Positions 25,378 through 33,976 of a DNA stretch of 43,805 nt are shown one piece after another. A program made the position numbers and the translations under genes. How positions within the stretch are numbered: position 1 is the stretch's first letter; each line of letters starts with the position of its first letter. Source of the DNA: Candidatus Saccharimonadota bacterium (lineage in GTDB: Bacteria; Patescibacteriota; Saccharimonadia; Saccharimonadales; Saccharimonadaceae); NCBI GenBank assembly GCA_009785325.1, contig WQWN01000007.1, positions 1 to 43,805 of the forward strand. Direction: 5' to 3'. Under the pieces are notes generated by a model that was not told the origin of the DNA, ran no database searches, and saw only the letters and a list, made by a program, of their open reading frames with translations.

Positions 25378-26271
25378 ATGAGCGAATTTGCGGTTATAGA
25401 AGTGGGGTCTACTAATACGAAGGTTTATTTGAGTCGGGGGGATGAGCCACTGGATTTGGGGTCGAAATATATAGGGTTCAAGAGTGGGTATGGGCGAGAG
25501 GGAAAGTTGCGGGAAGAGGATGTAGCGGAGCTGGTGGAGGTGATACAGGGAGTAAAGGAGAAGGTGAAAGAAGTGTATGTTTTTGGGACGAGTTTATTCA
25601 GGAAGATTTCCGATGGGAAATTGGAGGGGTTTGTGAGTCGGCTGAAGGAGGAGTGCGGGGTGGAGTTTCGGGTGGTTTCGGCGGATGAGGAGAGTGAATA
25701 TACGGTGAAGGGGGTGATTTCAGATATCGAGTATGAGGGGAGGATGGCAGTGGTGATTGGCGGGGGCGGGTCTACGGAGATTGCAGTAGTGGAAGGGGGT
25801 GAGGTGATTAGGCGAGTGAATTTAGAGTTTGGGGCGATGGATGTTACGGAGAGATTTCCGGAACTAGCAGAGGATATTGCGGGAGTGGAGTTTGAGGAGG
25901 TGATGGAGTGGGTGAGGGAGCTGGTGGGAGAACTAGGAGAAGGAGTGGATGTTTTGGTGTTGGCTGGTGGGGATTATATTTATTTTTATGAGACGGTGGG
26001 GTATGAGATGGAGAAAAATCACTTGTACGAGTGTGGGAGGCAGTCGTGGGTGTTGAGCCGGGAAAAGGCGGATTTTTATGATCGGGATGTGATGGAGAGG
26101 TCGTTGGACGAGATCAAGGCTAAGTGTGTGGGGAATGAAAGTTGGTGGGATGGGGCGCGTGGAATGAGGTTTTGTATGGGGGTGGTGGCGGAGAGGCTGG
26201 GAGTGAAGTGGATCGTGCCAACGAGAATTAATATGTTGGTGGGGTTGATTGATGAGATTAAAAAGCTATAG
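25378..26271 (+). CDS. Ppx/GppA-like phosphatase (ASKHA fold)
   Basis: This 297-residue protein has the Ppx/GppA blocks in order: AVIEVGSTNTKVYL (phosphate 1), FGTSLFRKISDG, VVSADEESEYTVKGV, VIGGGGSTEIAVV (phosphate 2) and NLEFGAMDVTERF. The family cleaves polyphosphate and/or pppGpp. The length matches the short Ppx forms lacking the C-terminal HD domain. TGG-TAAAAT lies at 25351-25356 and GGAGG at 25367-25371, seven bases before the ATG. It precedes the ABC exporter operon, which has its own -10 box overlapping this stop region. The true substrate cannot be read from the sequence. Confidence 0.75.
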   Translation: MSEFAVIEVGSTNTKVYLSRGDEPLDLGSKYIGFKSGYGREGKLREEDVAELVEVIQGVKEKVKEVYVFGTSLFRKISDGKLEGFVSRLKEECGVEFRVVSADEESEYTVKGVISDIEYEGRMAVVIGGGGSTEIAVVEGGEVIRRVNLEFGAMDVTERFPELAEDIAGVEFEEVMEWVRELVGELGEGVDVLVLAGGDYIYFYETVGYEMEKNHLYECGRQSWVLSREKADFYDRDVMERSLDEIKAKCVGNESWWDGARGMRFCMGVVAERLGVKWIVPTRINMLVGLIDEIKKL

Positions 26272-26275
26272 AGAT

Positions 26276-26283
26276 GGTATAAT
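26276..26283 (+). promoter_or_regulatory. Extended -10 promoter of ABC exporter
   Basis: TGG-TATAAT has its -10 box at 26278-26283, twelve bases before the ATG at 26296. The leader would be about five bases, without an SD site. Confidence 0.55.
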
Positions 26284-26295
26284 GGCGGGATTAGT

Positions 26296-27273
26296 ATGTC
26301 GGAAAGTTTGAAAAACGAGAGGAGAACGAGTGTGGCTAATAGTGTGATTGAGGTGAAAGATCTAGAGAAGTCGTACAAGGAGCTGAAAGCGCTTGATAAG
26401 GTTTCGTTTGAAGTGAAGAAGGGGGAGATCTTGGGGCTTCTCGGGCCAAATGGGAGTGGAAAGTCTACGACGATTGGATGTCTATTAGCTCTTTTAAAGT
26501 TCGATGGTGGAGAAGTGAAGGTTTTTGGGGAGGAGATGACACCAGAATCGTATGAGGCGAAGCGGAAAATCGGCGTAGTGTTTCAGGATGTGGCAGTTTA
26601 TGATGAGTTGACTGTAGCTGAGAATATTGATTATTTCTGTGGGCTGTATGTGAAGAATAGGGCGGAGCGGAAAAAGTGTGTGGAAGATGTGATCGAATTT
26701 GTGGGGCTGGGGGATTTCAAGAAGTTTCGACCGAAGAAGTTATCAGGTGGGCTTCTGAGGCGATTGAATATTGCGTGTGGAATTGCGCATCGGCCAGAAT
26801 TGATTTTTATGGATGAGCCGACGGTGGCGGTGGATCCACAGAGTCGGAATAATATCTTGGAAGGAATCAAGAAGCTGAACAAAGATGGTGCGACAGTTGT
26901 ATATACTTCACACTATATGGAGGAGGTGGAAGAGATCTGTACACGAATTATTGTGATGGATAAGGGAAGAGTGATTGCGGAGGGAACGGCGGATGAGCTG
27001 AAGGCGGGGGTGAGTATAGGAGAGAAGGTGACGGTGGAGGGTGAGGTTTCAAGGAGAGTTGTGGAGGAGTTGAAGAAGCTGAAAGGAGTGGTGAACGTGG
27101 AGGTGGAAGATAGGAAGGTTGAGGTGGTTTATGAGAAAGGTGTTTCGGGGTTGAGTGGTCTGGTAGCGTTTTTGACAAAGAATGATGTGAAGTATGAGCG
27201 GATTTTCTCGGAGCTGCCGAGCTTGAACGATGTGTTTTTGGAACTCACTGGTAAAGAGCTCAGGGACGAATAG
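26296..27273 (+). CDS. ABC transporter ATP-binding protein (ABC-2 exporter type)
   Basis: This 325-residue ATPase has Walker A GPNGSGKST at 50-58, the Q-loop VVFQD, the signature LSGGLLRRLNIA, and Walker B LIFMDEPTVAVDP with the switch His in TSHYMEE. The C-terminal 90 residues are the extra domain found in drug- or lipid-exporter (DrrA/CcmA-type) ATPases. It is followed after two bases by two ABC-2 permeases, so this is a complete exporter with one ATPase and two different membrane subunits. The substrate is unknown. The VanZ-like gene downstream hints at an envelope or antimicrobial role, which is inference. Confidence 0.9.
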   Translation: MSESLKNERRTSVANSVIEVKDLEKSYKELKALDKVSFEVKKGEILGLLGPNGSGKSTTIGCLLALLKFDGGEVKVFGEEMTPESYEAKRKIGVVFQDVAVYDELTVAENIDYFCGLYVKNRAERKKCVEDVIEFVGLGDFKKFRPKKLSGGLLRRLNIACGIAHRPELIFMDEPTVAVDPQSRNNILEGIKKLNKDGATVVYTSHYMEEVEEICTRIIVMDKGRVIAEGTADELKAGVSIGEKVTVEGEVSRRVVEELKKLKGVVNVEVEDRKVEVVYEKGVSGLSGLVAFLTKNDVKYERIFSELPSLNDVFLELTGKELRDE

Positions 27274-27275
27274 AG

Positions 27276-28409
27276 ATGTTCAGACATTTGTTTAAGTATA
27301 ACCTCAAGATAATGCTTCGGAGTAAGGAAATGATATTTTGGACATTATTATTTCCGATTGCGTTGGCGACGTTTTTCCAGTTGGCTTTTAGCGGAATGAT
27401 GGATGCGACGAGATTTGATCCGATTAGTGTGGCGGTGGTGGAAGTAGGGGGGGCGGATGAGATGTTTGCGGAGACGATAAGAGCGTTGTCTGCTGGTGAT
27501 AATAGGATCTTTGAGTTGATGGACGTGAAGGATGAAGCGGCAGCGGTGGAGTTGTTGCAGGAGGGGGAGATTGTTGGGTTCTTTTTGGTCGGCGAGGTGA
27601 TTGAAGTGGTGGTGCGGCATAGTGGGATAAGTGCGACGATCATGCAGAATGTGGTTGATAGTTACTATCAGACTGGGTCAGTGGTTGCTGGTATTTTGGA
27701 ATTTAATCCAGGGGCGCTTAATATGGAGTTAGTAGCGGGGATTCATACTGGTGAAAGTGTTTTTCAAGACGTGGGAGATAGTGAAGATGCGGATTTTACG
27801 CTGATAATGTTTTATGCGCTGATCGGTATGGTATGTTTGTTTGCGGCGTTTTTCGGGTTGAGTGTGGTGACGGAGACGGAAGCGAATTTGAGTAAAAAGG
27901 CGGCGAGGATGAGTGTGAGTGGGACACATAAAATGGTGGGATTAGTAGTGGGGCTGATTTCTAGTTTTGTCGTGGCGTATGCCGAGATGTTGATACTACT
28001 CGCATTTATGGTATTTGTGTTAGGAGTGAGTTTTGGTAGTCAAGTGGGTTGGATTTTGGTGTTGAGTGCTGTTGGGATTCTAGCCGGAATTGCGATGGGA
28101 ATGGTGATCGGAGCTGCGACGAAGTGGAGCGATAATGCTAAGTATGCTTTAGTGAGCAATATGTCGGTGGTGAGTGCGTTTCTCGCTGGGATGATGTTGT
28201 GGCAGATGCGATATGTGATCGAGGCGCATGCGCCGATTGTAAATCGAATAAACCCAGCAACGCTGATTACAGATGCGCTTTACTCACTGTACTTTTTTGA
28301 CTCGATGGATCGGTATTTTGCGAACCTGATGAACTTGATCTTGATCACAGGGGTATTTGTGTTGATCGCATATGTTTTCGTGAGGAGGAAGCGATATGAT
28401 AGTGTTTAA
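27276..28409 (+). CDS. ABC-2 type permease, subunit 1
   Basis: This 377-residue permease has a first helix at about 20-41, a large outer loop of about 150 residues, and five further helices from about 180 onward. This is the ABC2_membrane_3 (YhgE/LinearmycinR) plan. SLFGLSVV-type and NPATLITDALYSLYFFD segments are typical. It is joined to the ATPase (two-base gap) and overlaps the next permease gene by 14 bases. The two permeases are of similar size and plan but clearly diverged, so they probably pair as a heterodimer. Confidence 0.85.
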   Translation: MFRHLFKYNLKIMLRSKEMIFWTLLFPIALATFFQLAFSGMMDATRFDPISVAVVEVGGADEMFAETIRALSAGDNRIFELMDVKDEAAAVELLQEGEIVGFFLVGEVIEVVVRHSGISATIMQNVVDSYYQTGSVVAGILEFNPGALNMELVAGIHTGESVFQDVGDSEDADFTLIMFYALIGMVCLFAAFFGLSVVTETEANLSKKAARMSVSGTHKMVGLVVGLISSFVVAYAEMLILLAFMVFVLGVSFGSQVGWILVLSAVGILAGIAMGMVIGAATKWSDNAKYALVSNMSVVSAFLAGMMLWQMRYVIEAHAPIVNRINPATLITDALYSLYFFDSMDRYFANLMNLILITGVFVLIAYVFVRRKRYDSV

Positions 28410-29520
28410 GAATTACTTTAAGGTTGTACGGGCGTTGATTCCGACGATATTGGTCCTTATGGGTATATTTGTGGGAATTTCGGCACTGATGATTGGTGCG
28501 AGTGATGGCGATGGATTTACTCCAACTGTAATGAGGACGGGTGTAAGGAACTTGGATGAGAGTGAACTGTCTAGGGTCTTCGTGGAATATGTCGAGGCAA
28601 CTTCTGAAGTAGTGGAAGTGGGAGAAGAAGATGAAGAGGTGATGGATATGTTGTTTGGGCGGATAGTGGATTTTGTAATGGTGATTCCTGAGGGGTTTGG
28701 TGAGGAATTTTTGGCAGGGGGAGATGTGGGGATTGAGACGATGTGGATTCCTGATTCGGCTAGGGGGAGCTTTGCGGAGATGAAGTATGCGAGATTCTGG
28801 AATGTAGCGAGGGTCTACGCGGAAGTAGGAATGAGTGAAGAAGAAATTGCTGTGAGGATTCTAGGAGACCTGGACGGGGCGGCGGAAGTGAGAATTCTGG
28901 ATGCGAGGAAAGAGAGATTGATGGCTGCGCAGGCGTTTTTCGGATTTGCGAACTATCCGATTCTAGCGACGTTGATTTTGGCGGTAGGATTTATTATGCT
29001 GACATTTAATCGGAAGATGATTAAGTGGCGAAATACGGTGAGCGCAATGAGTCATCGGAGGTTTGCGGGGGAGATCTTCCTCGGGCATGTCGTATTGATG
29101 ATTCTGGTGTGGGCGGCATATGCAGCTTTGGGTGTATGGTTCTTCGGAGATGTGATGTGGTCGCAGGAGGGAATTCTGTTGATGGCGAATATGTTTATAA
29201 TGTGCCTAAGTGTGCTGGGACTTGCCTTTTTGATTGGGGTTCTGGTGACGAATAAGGATGCGTTGAATGGAATAGTGAATATCTTGGCGCTGGGGACGAG
29301 CTTTATTTCGGGGGCTTTTGTGCCGCAGGCGATGTTGGGCGGATTTGTCCTGGGGATCGCTAGGTTTTTCCCGTCGTATTGGTATATTCGGAATTCGATG
29401 GAGATTGTGGAAGGAGCGGAACTGGGGGCGATTTTGGGAAATTGGGCGGTGATTTTAGGGTTTGGGGTTTTGTTCTTGGTGGCGGCTAGTGTGGCGATGA
29501 AGAGGCGGGTGAAGAGTTAG
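28396..29520 (+). CDS. ABC-2 type permease, subunit 2
   Basis: This 374-residue permease has the same layout as its neighbour: an N-terminal helix at about 13-33, an outer domain (to about 195) and then six closely spaced helices. It contains the conserved SGAFVPQAMLGGFVLGIARFFPSYWY stretch seen in ABC-2 exporters. The ATG lies inside the end of the preceding gene (14-base overlap, different frame), so the two are coupled. It ends 18 bases before the VanZ-like gene, which has its own SD site and may be in the same transcript. Confidence 0.85.
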   Translation: MIVFKNYFKVVRALIPTILVLMGIFVGISALMIGASDGDGFTPTVMRTGVRNLDESELSRVFVEYVEATSEVVEVGEEDEEVMDMLFGRIVDFVMVIPEGFGEEFLAGGDVGIETMWIPDSARGSFAEMKYARFWNVARVYAEVGMSEEEIAVRILGDLDGAAEVRILDARKERLMAAQAFFGFANYPILATLILAVGFIMLTFNRKMIKWRNTVSAMSHRRFAGEIFLGHVVLMILVWAAYAALGVWFFGDVMWSQEGILLMANMFIMCLSVLGLAFLIGVLVTNKDALNGIVNILALGTSFISGAFVPQAMLGGFVLGIARFFPSYWYIRNSMEIVEGAELGAILGNWAVILGFGVLFLVAASVAMKRRVKS

Positions 29521-29538
29521 TTGTGAGGAGGGAAATTC

Positions 29539-30555
29539 GTGGTTTTTGAGAGGATATTTGCGCTACTATTTAGCTCGATTCCGTTGACGATATATGCGTT
29601 TTTATGTGTGGTGGTTTTTTGTGCTTTATACCAGATTTTTGTGCTGAGGAAGGTGGCGAAGAGGGAGGGAGTGAAGTTGGGCAGGGGGCATTTTGGGTTG
29701 GTTTATCTGCTTCTATTTTATCTTTTGCTGGTGTATCTGGTGACGGGTATGGGGACGGTTTGGGATATTGGGCGGTATGAAACCCTGATTCGGATGAGTG
29801 AGGTGCACTTGGTGCCGTTTGGGACGTTTGCGGATATTACGCCTTATTTGCTGAATGTTTTGATGACGGTGCCGCTGGGGTTTTTGTTGGCGTTTATCTG
29901 GAAAGAATTTCGATGTTGGTGGCGGGTGGCTTTGGCGGGGTTTGGGTTGTCGGTTTTGATTGAGATGAGTCAGCTTTTGAATCGGCGGGGGACAACTACG
30001 GATGATTTGATTATGAATACTCTGGGTGCGGTTTTGGGGTATTTTCTGTGTTTGGCGGTGGTGAAAGGGTTGATGCGGAAGAAGTTTGTGCGGAAGGATC
30101 GGGCGAAGTCGCCTGTGATTCGGCATGAAGCGGTAGTGTATGTAGTGGGATCGTTTATGGGGATGTTCTTGCTGTTTGGAGCGGTTAGTCTGGAGGGGAT
30201 ACATTTTGGGGTTGAGGGGCGTGGGGATGTTGTCATGGTGGAGGCGGATCATATCATGGGTGTGGTTCTCGGCGTGGGTGAGAGGGAGATTCGGGTGGAG
30301 AAGGTGGAGACTTCTGTGCTTGCGGATGGGAGTATGATTGCGGTGGACGCAGATGTGGAGTTGGTGTTTGATATTGGTGAGGGCGTGGTGGTTGAGCTGA
30401 GGCGGACGAATGCGGCGGGGGACCTGGGAGTGGTGGAGACTAGTGTAATTTCGCTTGGTGATGTGAGAGTGGGAGATACTGTACATGTGTTTGGAGAGGA
30501 GGATGGAGATGGGTTTATGGTGGAGAGGGTGGAGGTTTGGCGATTTGATTTATAA
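29539..30555 (+). CDS. VanZ-like membrane protein with extra C-terminal outer domain
   Basis: This 338-residue protein has a VanZ domain at about 60-180, with VHLVPFGTFADITPYLLNVLMTVPLGFLL, IEMSQLLNRRGTTTDDLIMNTLGAVLGY and five or so helices. VanZ-like proteins raise resistance to glycopeptides or other wall-active compounds, but most family members are uncharacterised. After a last helix (about 205-222), a 110-residue soluble, beta-rich segment rich in Val and Glu follows, absent from standard VanZ. The start is GTG 29539, six bases after GGAGGG. It lies just downstream of the ABC exporter. Confidence 0.75.
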   Translation: MVFERIFALLFSSIPLTIYAFLCVVVFCALYQIFVLRKVAKREGVKLGRGHFGLVYLLLFYLLLVYLVTGMGTVWDIGRYETLIRMSEVHLVPFGTFADITPYLLNVLMTVPLGFLLAFIWKEFRCWWRVALAGFGLSVLIEMSQLLNRRGTTTDDLIMNTLGAVLGYFLCLAVVKGLMRKKFVRKDRAKSPVIRHEAVVYVVGSFMGMFLLFGAVSLEGIHFGVEGRGDVVMVEADHIMGVVLGVGEREIRVEKVETSVLADGSMIAVDADVELVFDIGEGVVVELRRTNAAGDLGVVETSVISLGDVRVGDTVHVFGEEDGDGFMVERVEVWRFDL

Positions 30556-30604
30556 CTAGGGGTGTATTCGAATGGGTGGTGGGGCTGATAGTGGGGGAGA
30601 TTAA

Positions 30605-31699
30605 TTATTTTAGGGCTTTTTGGTAGACTTCGTAGGTTTCTTTTGCCATTTTTTCCCAGGAGTACTTGGCGTGTTGTTGTTTGCCTTTTTTGATTAGGCT
30701 GGTGCGGAGGGTTTTGTTGGTTAGGACTTGGTGGATTTTTTCGGTCATGTCATCGGTGTTGTGTGGATCGAAATAGAGGGCAGCGTCACCGTAGACTTCG
30801 GGGAGGCAGGTGGCGTTTGAGCTGATGACTGGGGCGCCGAGGGCCATGGCTTCGAGGCCGGGGAGGCCGAAGCCTTCCATGAATGATGGGAAAATGTAGG
30901 CGCGGCAGTTGGAGTAGAGCCAGGCGAGGTCTGCGTTGTCGGCGCGGCCGAAAAAGTGGATGTTTTTGTAATTTTTGGAGGCGAAGAATTTTTCGTTTTG
31001 GAGGACGGCTTTGTCTTTTGTGTTGGCGAGGACGAGGTGGAGGTCTGGGTGGTTTTTAAGGAGGTTTTGGTGGGCAGCGGCGAGGCGGCGGACGTTTTTG
31101 TAGGTGCTGTGTTTGCCGACGTAGAGGAGGAAGTTTTTGAATTTGAAATTGGGGTTTTTCGCTTCTGATTTGGTGATGTCGGCGGATTCGTAGGTGACGG
31201 TGATTTTTTCTGGGTCGATTTTGGCGAAATTTATTAGTTCGTTTTTAGTGAATTCGGTGGGGGTGATGATCTGGGTGGATTTTCTGGCAGCGCGTTTGAA
31301 GACGGTTTTGCCGACTTGTTGTTTGGACTTGAAGTAGAGGTAGTTTTTGTCTTCGTTGTAGGTTTTGATGAGGGTGAGGTCGTGGAAGGTGGTGACGGTT
31401 TTACCTTTGTAGAGGATGGGTTGTTGGGGCATGCAGAAGTGGACTAGGTCGGCTTGGTGGTTGTTGAGGAGTTTTAGGAATCTGGTTTGTTCGGCGAGGG
31501 AGTAGTTTTTGATTTCACAAGATTCTAGGTGGAAGTTTTTGGCGGTGGGGCGCCAGAAGTTTGACCTGATGTCTTCGGGGGGGATAAGGACGACGTAGCG
31601 GTTTTCACGGTCGATTTTTTGGAGGTAGTGGAGGAGGCGCTCGACGTAGCGGCCGGTGGTGGAGTTGATGATGCGGGCGTCGATGATGATTTTTGACAT
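30605..31699 (-). CDS. Family 4-type glycosyltransferase
   Basis: This 364-residue GT-B glycosyltransferase has an N-terminal acceptor domain (KIIIDARIINSTTGRYVERLL). The C-terminal nucleotide-sugar domain has LLYVGKHSTYKN and the E-x7-E motif in SFMEGFGLPGLEAMALGAPV. Such enzymes build surface or envelope glycans using NDP-sugars. The start is ATG 31699: an extended -10 box (TGT-TATAAT, 31711-31706) lies six bases before it. The longer reading from 31768 crosses that promoter and adds 23 residues unlike the family. It points away from the PurL-like gene. No SD site is present, so initiation is leaderless. Confidence 0.88.
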   Translation of the reverse strand: MSKIIIDARIINSTTGRYVERLLHYLQKIDRENRYVVLIPPEDIRSNFWRPTAKNFHLESCEIKNYSLAEQTRFLKLLNNHQADLVHFCMPQQPILYKGKTVTTFHDLTLIKTYNEDKNYLYFKSKQQVGKTVFKRAARKSTQIITPTEFTKNELINFAKIDPEKITVTYESADITKSEAKNPNFKFKNFLLYVGKHSTYKNVRRLAAAHQNLLKNHPDLHLVLANTKDKAVLQNEKFFASKNYKNIHFFGRADNADLAWLYSNCRAYIFPSFMEGFGLPGLEAMALGAPVISSNATCLPEVYGDAALYFDPHNTDDMTEKIHQVLTNKTLRTSLIKKGKQQHAKYSWEKMAKETYEVYQKALK

Positions 31700-31705
31700 A
31701 GTTGA

Positions 31706-31714
31706 ATTATAACA
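31706..31714 (-). promoter_or_regulatory. Extended -10 promoter of glycosyltransferase, leaderless
   Basis: On the minus strand, TGT-TATAAT (-10 box 31711-31706) is followed by six bases and the ATG at 31699. No clear -35 hexamer is present. Confidence 0.7.
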
Positions 31715-31832
31715 TGTGGGTAAATTGCTTCTGCTTTCTATCTCGCGAGGTCGGTGGTAGTATTGCATTAGTTAATCGCAACTTAACAAGGTGTAATTCT
31801 TCTCGCACAAATTTGATAAAAGGAGTGATTTT

Positions 31833-32954
31833 TTGAACACGATTGAGAAAATTTTGCTGCATGCGCTTCGGGTGCATGCGCACCACAATGCAGATCAGGT
31901 GCTGGATTTTGGTATGTTTACTGAAGTGAATAAGATTGCTAATTTAGAACATCCTGGACTGATGGTGGTGGAGCCTCATCATAATGATGATGCGGGCGTG
32001 ATACGGCTTCCGGGGACTGACATACTTTTAGCGCTGAAGTTGGAGAGTCATTGTTCGCCTTCGGTAATTGAGCCGTGGGGGTCTGTGGTGACTTGTGTGA
32101 CTGGCACTGCTCGCGATATTGTCGCTATGGGGGGGCGGCCTCTTGCTGTTTTGGACTTTATCGGGACTTTGCCGTCTGATGCTGAAGTGCTTGTCGGGCC
32201 GTGTGGGCTGAAAGGTGATGGTAAAACCTGCGACTGTGGGAATTGTGAAACGATGACCGTGGGCGCGAGGAATAAGTTGATGCTCAAGGGGATCTGCGAT
32301 GCATGTAAGGCGCTGAAAATTGGCGTTTCTGCGGGCGGTTTTTCGACTTCTATTCGTGGGGTTGTTCCGGCGGTTGTGGCTGGGATGGTCGGCGAACTGG
32401 TTGTTTCTGAGCCTTTAATGAAGCCTGCCAGGCAAGCTGATGATAGGCTGATTTTGATTGGTCTGACTGGTAATGATGGAAATGACACTGTTTATCGGGC
32501 AGGGTTTGCGGATGCGATGCGTCCGGCGAAGCCCCTACTCGAGGATGAGAAAGTGTCTATGGATGGGGCTTTGGCTGCTTTTGGGACTGGACGTGTTGTT
32601 CGGTGTTCTGATCTCGGGGCGGCGGGAATTGGTGCGGCCGTGCATGAATCGGCAAGGTTTGGCGGGCTGGGTGCTTGGGTCGATTTGAAAGCTGTGCTTT
32701 TGACGGAAGAAGGTGCTGGGAATACGCCGGAGGAGACACTAACCAACGAGACTCAGGGACGGTATATGCTTCATGTTGAGGCTGGGAATGTTGCGGAAGT
32801 ACTGGAAGCGATTCGTGCTACTGGGGCTTTTGCGGTTGAATTTGGTAGGATCACCGATACTGGTGAGACGGTCTTTGTGTATGACGGTGACGTGGTGGCG
32901 GTTTTGCCGAATGAGCTGTCTGAAGAAGCTATGGATGAACTACGGAGTATGTAG
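31833..32954 (+). CDS. PurL-like (FGAM synthetase family) half-length protein
   Basis: This 373-residue protein matches one PurM/PurL unit. LLALKLESHCSPSVIEPWGSV and TARDIVAMGGRPLAVLD correspond to the PurL ESHNHPS and RDI-x-x-MGARP blocks. They are followed by GVSAGGFSTSIRG, RCSDLGAAGIGAAVHESARFGG and NETQGRYMLHV. A full PurL of the small type has two such units (about 720 residues), so this is half length. A Cys cluster (CGLKGDGKTCDCGNC, near 130-145) is an unusual addition and may bind metal. No other purine gene is in the window. The start is TTG 31833, seven bases after AGGAG. Terminators follow. It could be a repurposed ATP-binding enzyme rather than a purine gene. Confidence 0.65.
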   Translation: MNTIEKILLHALRVHAHHNADQVLDFGMFTEVNKIANLEHPGLMVVEPHHNDDAGVIRLPGTDILLALKLESHCSPSVIEPWGSVVTCVTGTARDIVAMGGRPLAVLDFIGTLPSDAEVLVGPCGLKGDGKTCDCGNCETMTVGARNKLMLKGICDACKALKIGVSAGGFSTSIRGVVPAVVAGMVGELVVSEPLMKPARQADDRLILIGLTGNDGNDTVYRAGFADAMRPAKPLLEDEKVSMDGALAAFGTGRVVRCSDLGAAGIGAAVHESARFGGLGAWVDLKAVLLTEEGAGNTPEETLTNETQGRYMLHVEAGNVAEVLEAIRATGAFAVEFGRITDTGETVFVYDGDVVAVLPNELSEEAMDELRSM

Positions 32955-32984
32955 CGAGAAAAGCGAGAGTTGCGATTAACTATC

Positions 32985-33013
32985 TCCCCACTGGGTTTTC
33001 TGGTGGGGATTTT
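32985..33013 (+). terminator. Intrinsic terminator after PurL-like gene
   Basis: TCCCCACT (32985-32992) pairs with GGTGGGGA (33002-33009), with one wobble pair, followed by TTTTCTT. Confidence 0.8.
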
Positions 33014-33020
33014 CTTGTGT

Positions 33021-33050
33021 AAAAAAGAGACTCGTTTGAGCCTCTTTTTT
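33021..33050. terminator. Bidirectional terminator between convergent genes
   Basis: AAAAAAGAG (33021-33029) pairs with CTCTTTTTT (33042-33050), with an inner CTC/GAG stem around GTTT. It serves the minus-strand PTPS gene and backs up the plus-strand terminator. Confidence 0.85.
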
Positions 33051-33064
33051 GGTTGCGCTGCTTG

Positions 33065-33556
33065 TTAGAACTCTTTGCTGGCGGCGTTGATGCTGGAGGA
33101 GCGCATGGTGATTTTTTTGATTGGCATTTTGTCTTTTAGGAGCTCGTAGAAAAGTTCGCAGAGGTTTTCGCAGGTGGAGACTTTTTTGGTGACTACGATG
33201 CGGTATTCGGGGTAGGACCAGGCGAGTTCATGGTCGATTTTGTTAAGTGGGACGCAATGTTCGGGGTCGTTTTTGATACTTTCTTTTTCGTAGACGGTTA
33301 GGATAGCGTCTAGTAGTGGGTCGCCTTCCTGGAATAGTGAGGCGTGGTGGAAGTGGTCGAGGACTTCCCAGGCGATTTTTTGGCCGTCTTTGCACGAATG
33401 AGCGAAGCCGGTCTCTGGATCTACGGTGTCTTCGAGTTCGATAGTGAGGAGGCCGGAGTGGCCGTGGAGGTGTTTTGCCTCGCGTTTCCAGTTCATGAAG
33501 CGGTGGGCGTACTGAAAGTCTAAGGTTACAATTGATCGATATTTATCGTTTGGCAT
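33065..33556 (-). CDS. 6-pyruvoyl-tetrahydropterin synthase/QueD family protein
   Basis: This 163-residue protein has the three zinc-binding His of the family (YAHRF and HLHGH), the LDHFHHASL block (Asp-His of the catalytic relay) and STCENLCELFYELL with the conserved Glu. The Cys that in QueD precedes the LHGH motif by four residues is Ala here, so the standard queuosine step may not be its reaction. It is the second gene of an operon with the Fur-type regulator, 20 bases downstream of it, with AAGGAG six bases before ATG 33556. No other queuosine gene is seen. The link to metal control is inferred from the operon. Confidence 0.8.
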   Translation of the reverse strand: MPNDKYRSIVTLDFQYAHRFMNWKREAKHLHGHSGLLTIELEDTVDPETGFAHSCKDGQKIAWEVLDHFHHASLFQEGDPLLDAILTVYEKESIKNDPEHCVPLNKIDHELAWSYPEYRIVVTKKVSTCENLCELFYELLKDKMPIKKITMRSSSINAASKEF

Positions 33557-33576
33557 TTATTCTCCTTTTATTTGAC

Positions 33577-33942
33577 TTACTGACAGTCGGGGCAGGTGCC
33601 GCGAAGAGTAAGATTTATTTTTTTTATCATCAAGTCGCTATGAGGAGCTAGATGTTTTTCTAGGTCGAAACTGGGAATGTCGATGAGACACTGGCAGGTG
33701 TCGCAGACGAAATGGAAATGGTCGTGGGTGTTATGGTCGAAGTGAGTAGCGCCGTTTATTACGCCTACCTCTGAGATCTCGCTACTAGCTTCTAGGCCGG
33801 CGAGATTGCGATAGACGGTGGCGCGGCTGATGGTGGGGTGGGATTTTATGACGTACTGGTAGATTTGCTCGGCCGTGGGATGGTCTGCGAGGGCGTTTAT
33901 CGCGTCTAGGACTAGTTGTTTTTGGACGGTGTTTCGTTTCAA
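33577..33942 (-). CDS. Fur-family metal-responsive repressor
   Basis: This protein has 121 residues when started at TTG 33942. A winged helix carries the recognition segment TISRATVYRNLAGLE. A dimerisation half follows with HFHFVCDTC and a C-terminal CPDC, the two CxxC pairs forming the structural zinc site. HFDHNTHDHFHF supplies likely regulatory metal ligands. Whether it senses Fe, Zn, Mn or peroxide (Fur/Zur/PerR) cannot be decided. The longer reading to 34005 would start inside the promoter. TTG 33942 lies nine bases after CAGGAG. It leads the operon with the PTPS-like gene and is divergent from recA. Confidence 0.88.
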   Translation of the reverse strand: MKRNTVQKQLVLDAINALADHPTAEQIYQYVIKSHPTISRATVYRNLAGLEASSEISEVGVINGATHFDHNTHDHFHFVCDTCQCLIDIPSFDLEKHLAPHSDLMIKKINLTLRGTCPDCQ

Positions 33943-33976
33943 AATCTTTAGCTCCTGATTACTATTGATATTAGGT

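Noticed and set aside
29713-30486. Long minus-strand reading opposite the VanZ-like gene
   Set aside because: Its product is dominated by His, Pro, Asn and Gln, as expected from the complement of G-rich coding sequence. It has no SD site and no domain.
31700-31768. Longer N-terminus of the glycosyltransferase starting at 31768
   Set aside because: It crosses the extended -10 box six bases before ATG 31699, and its 23 extra residues do not fit the family.
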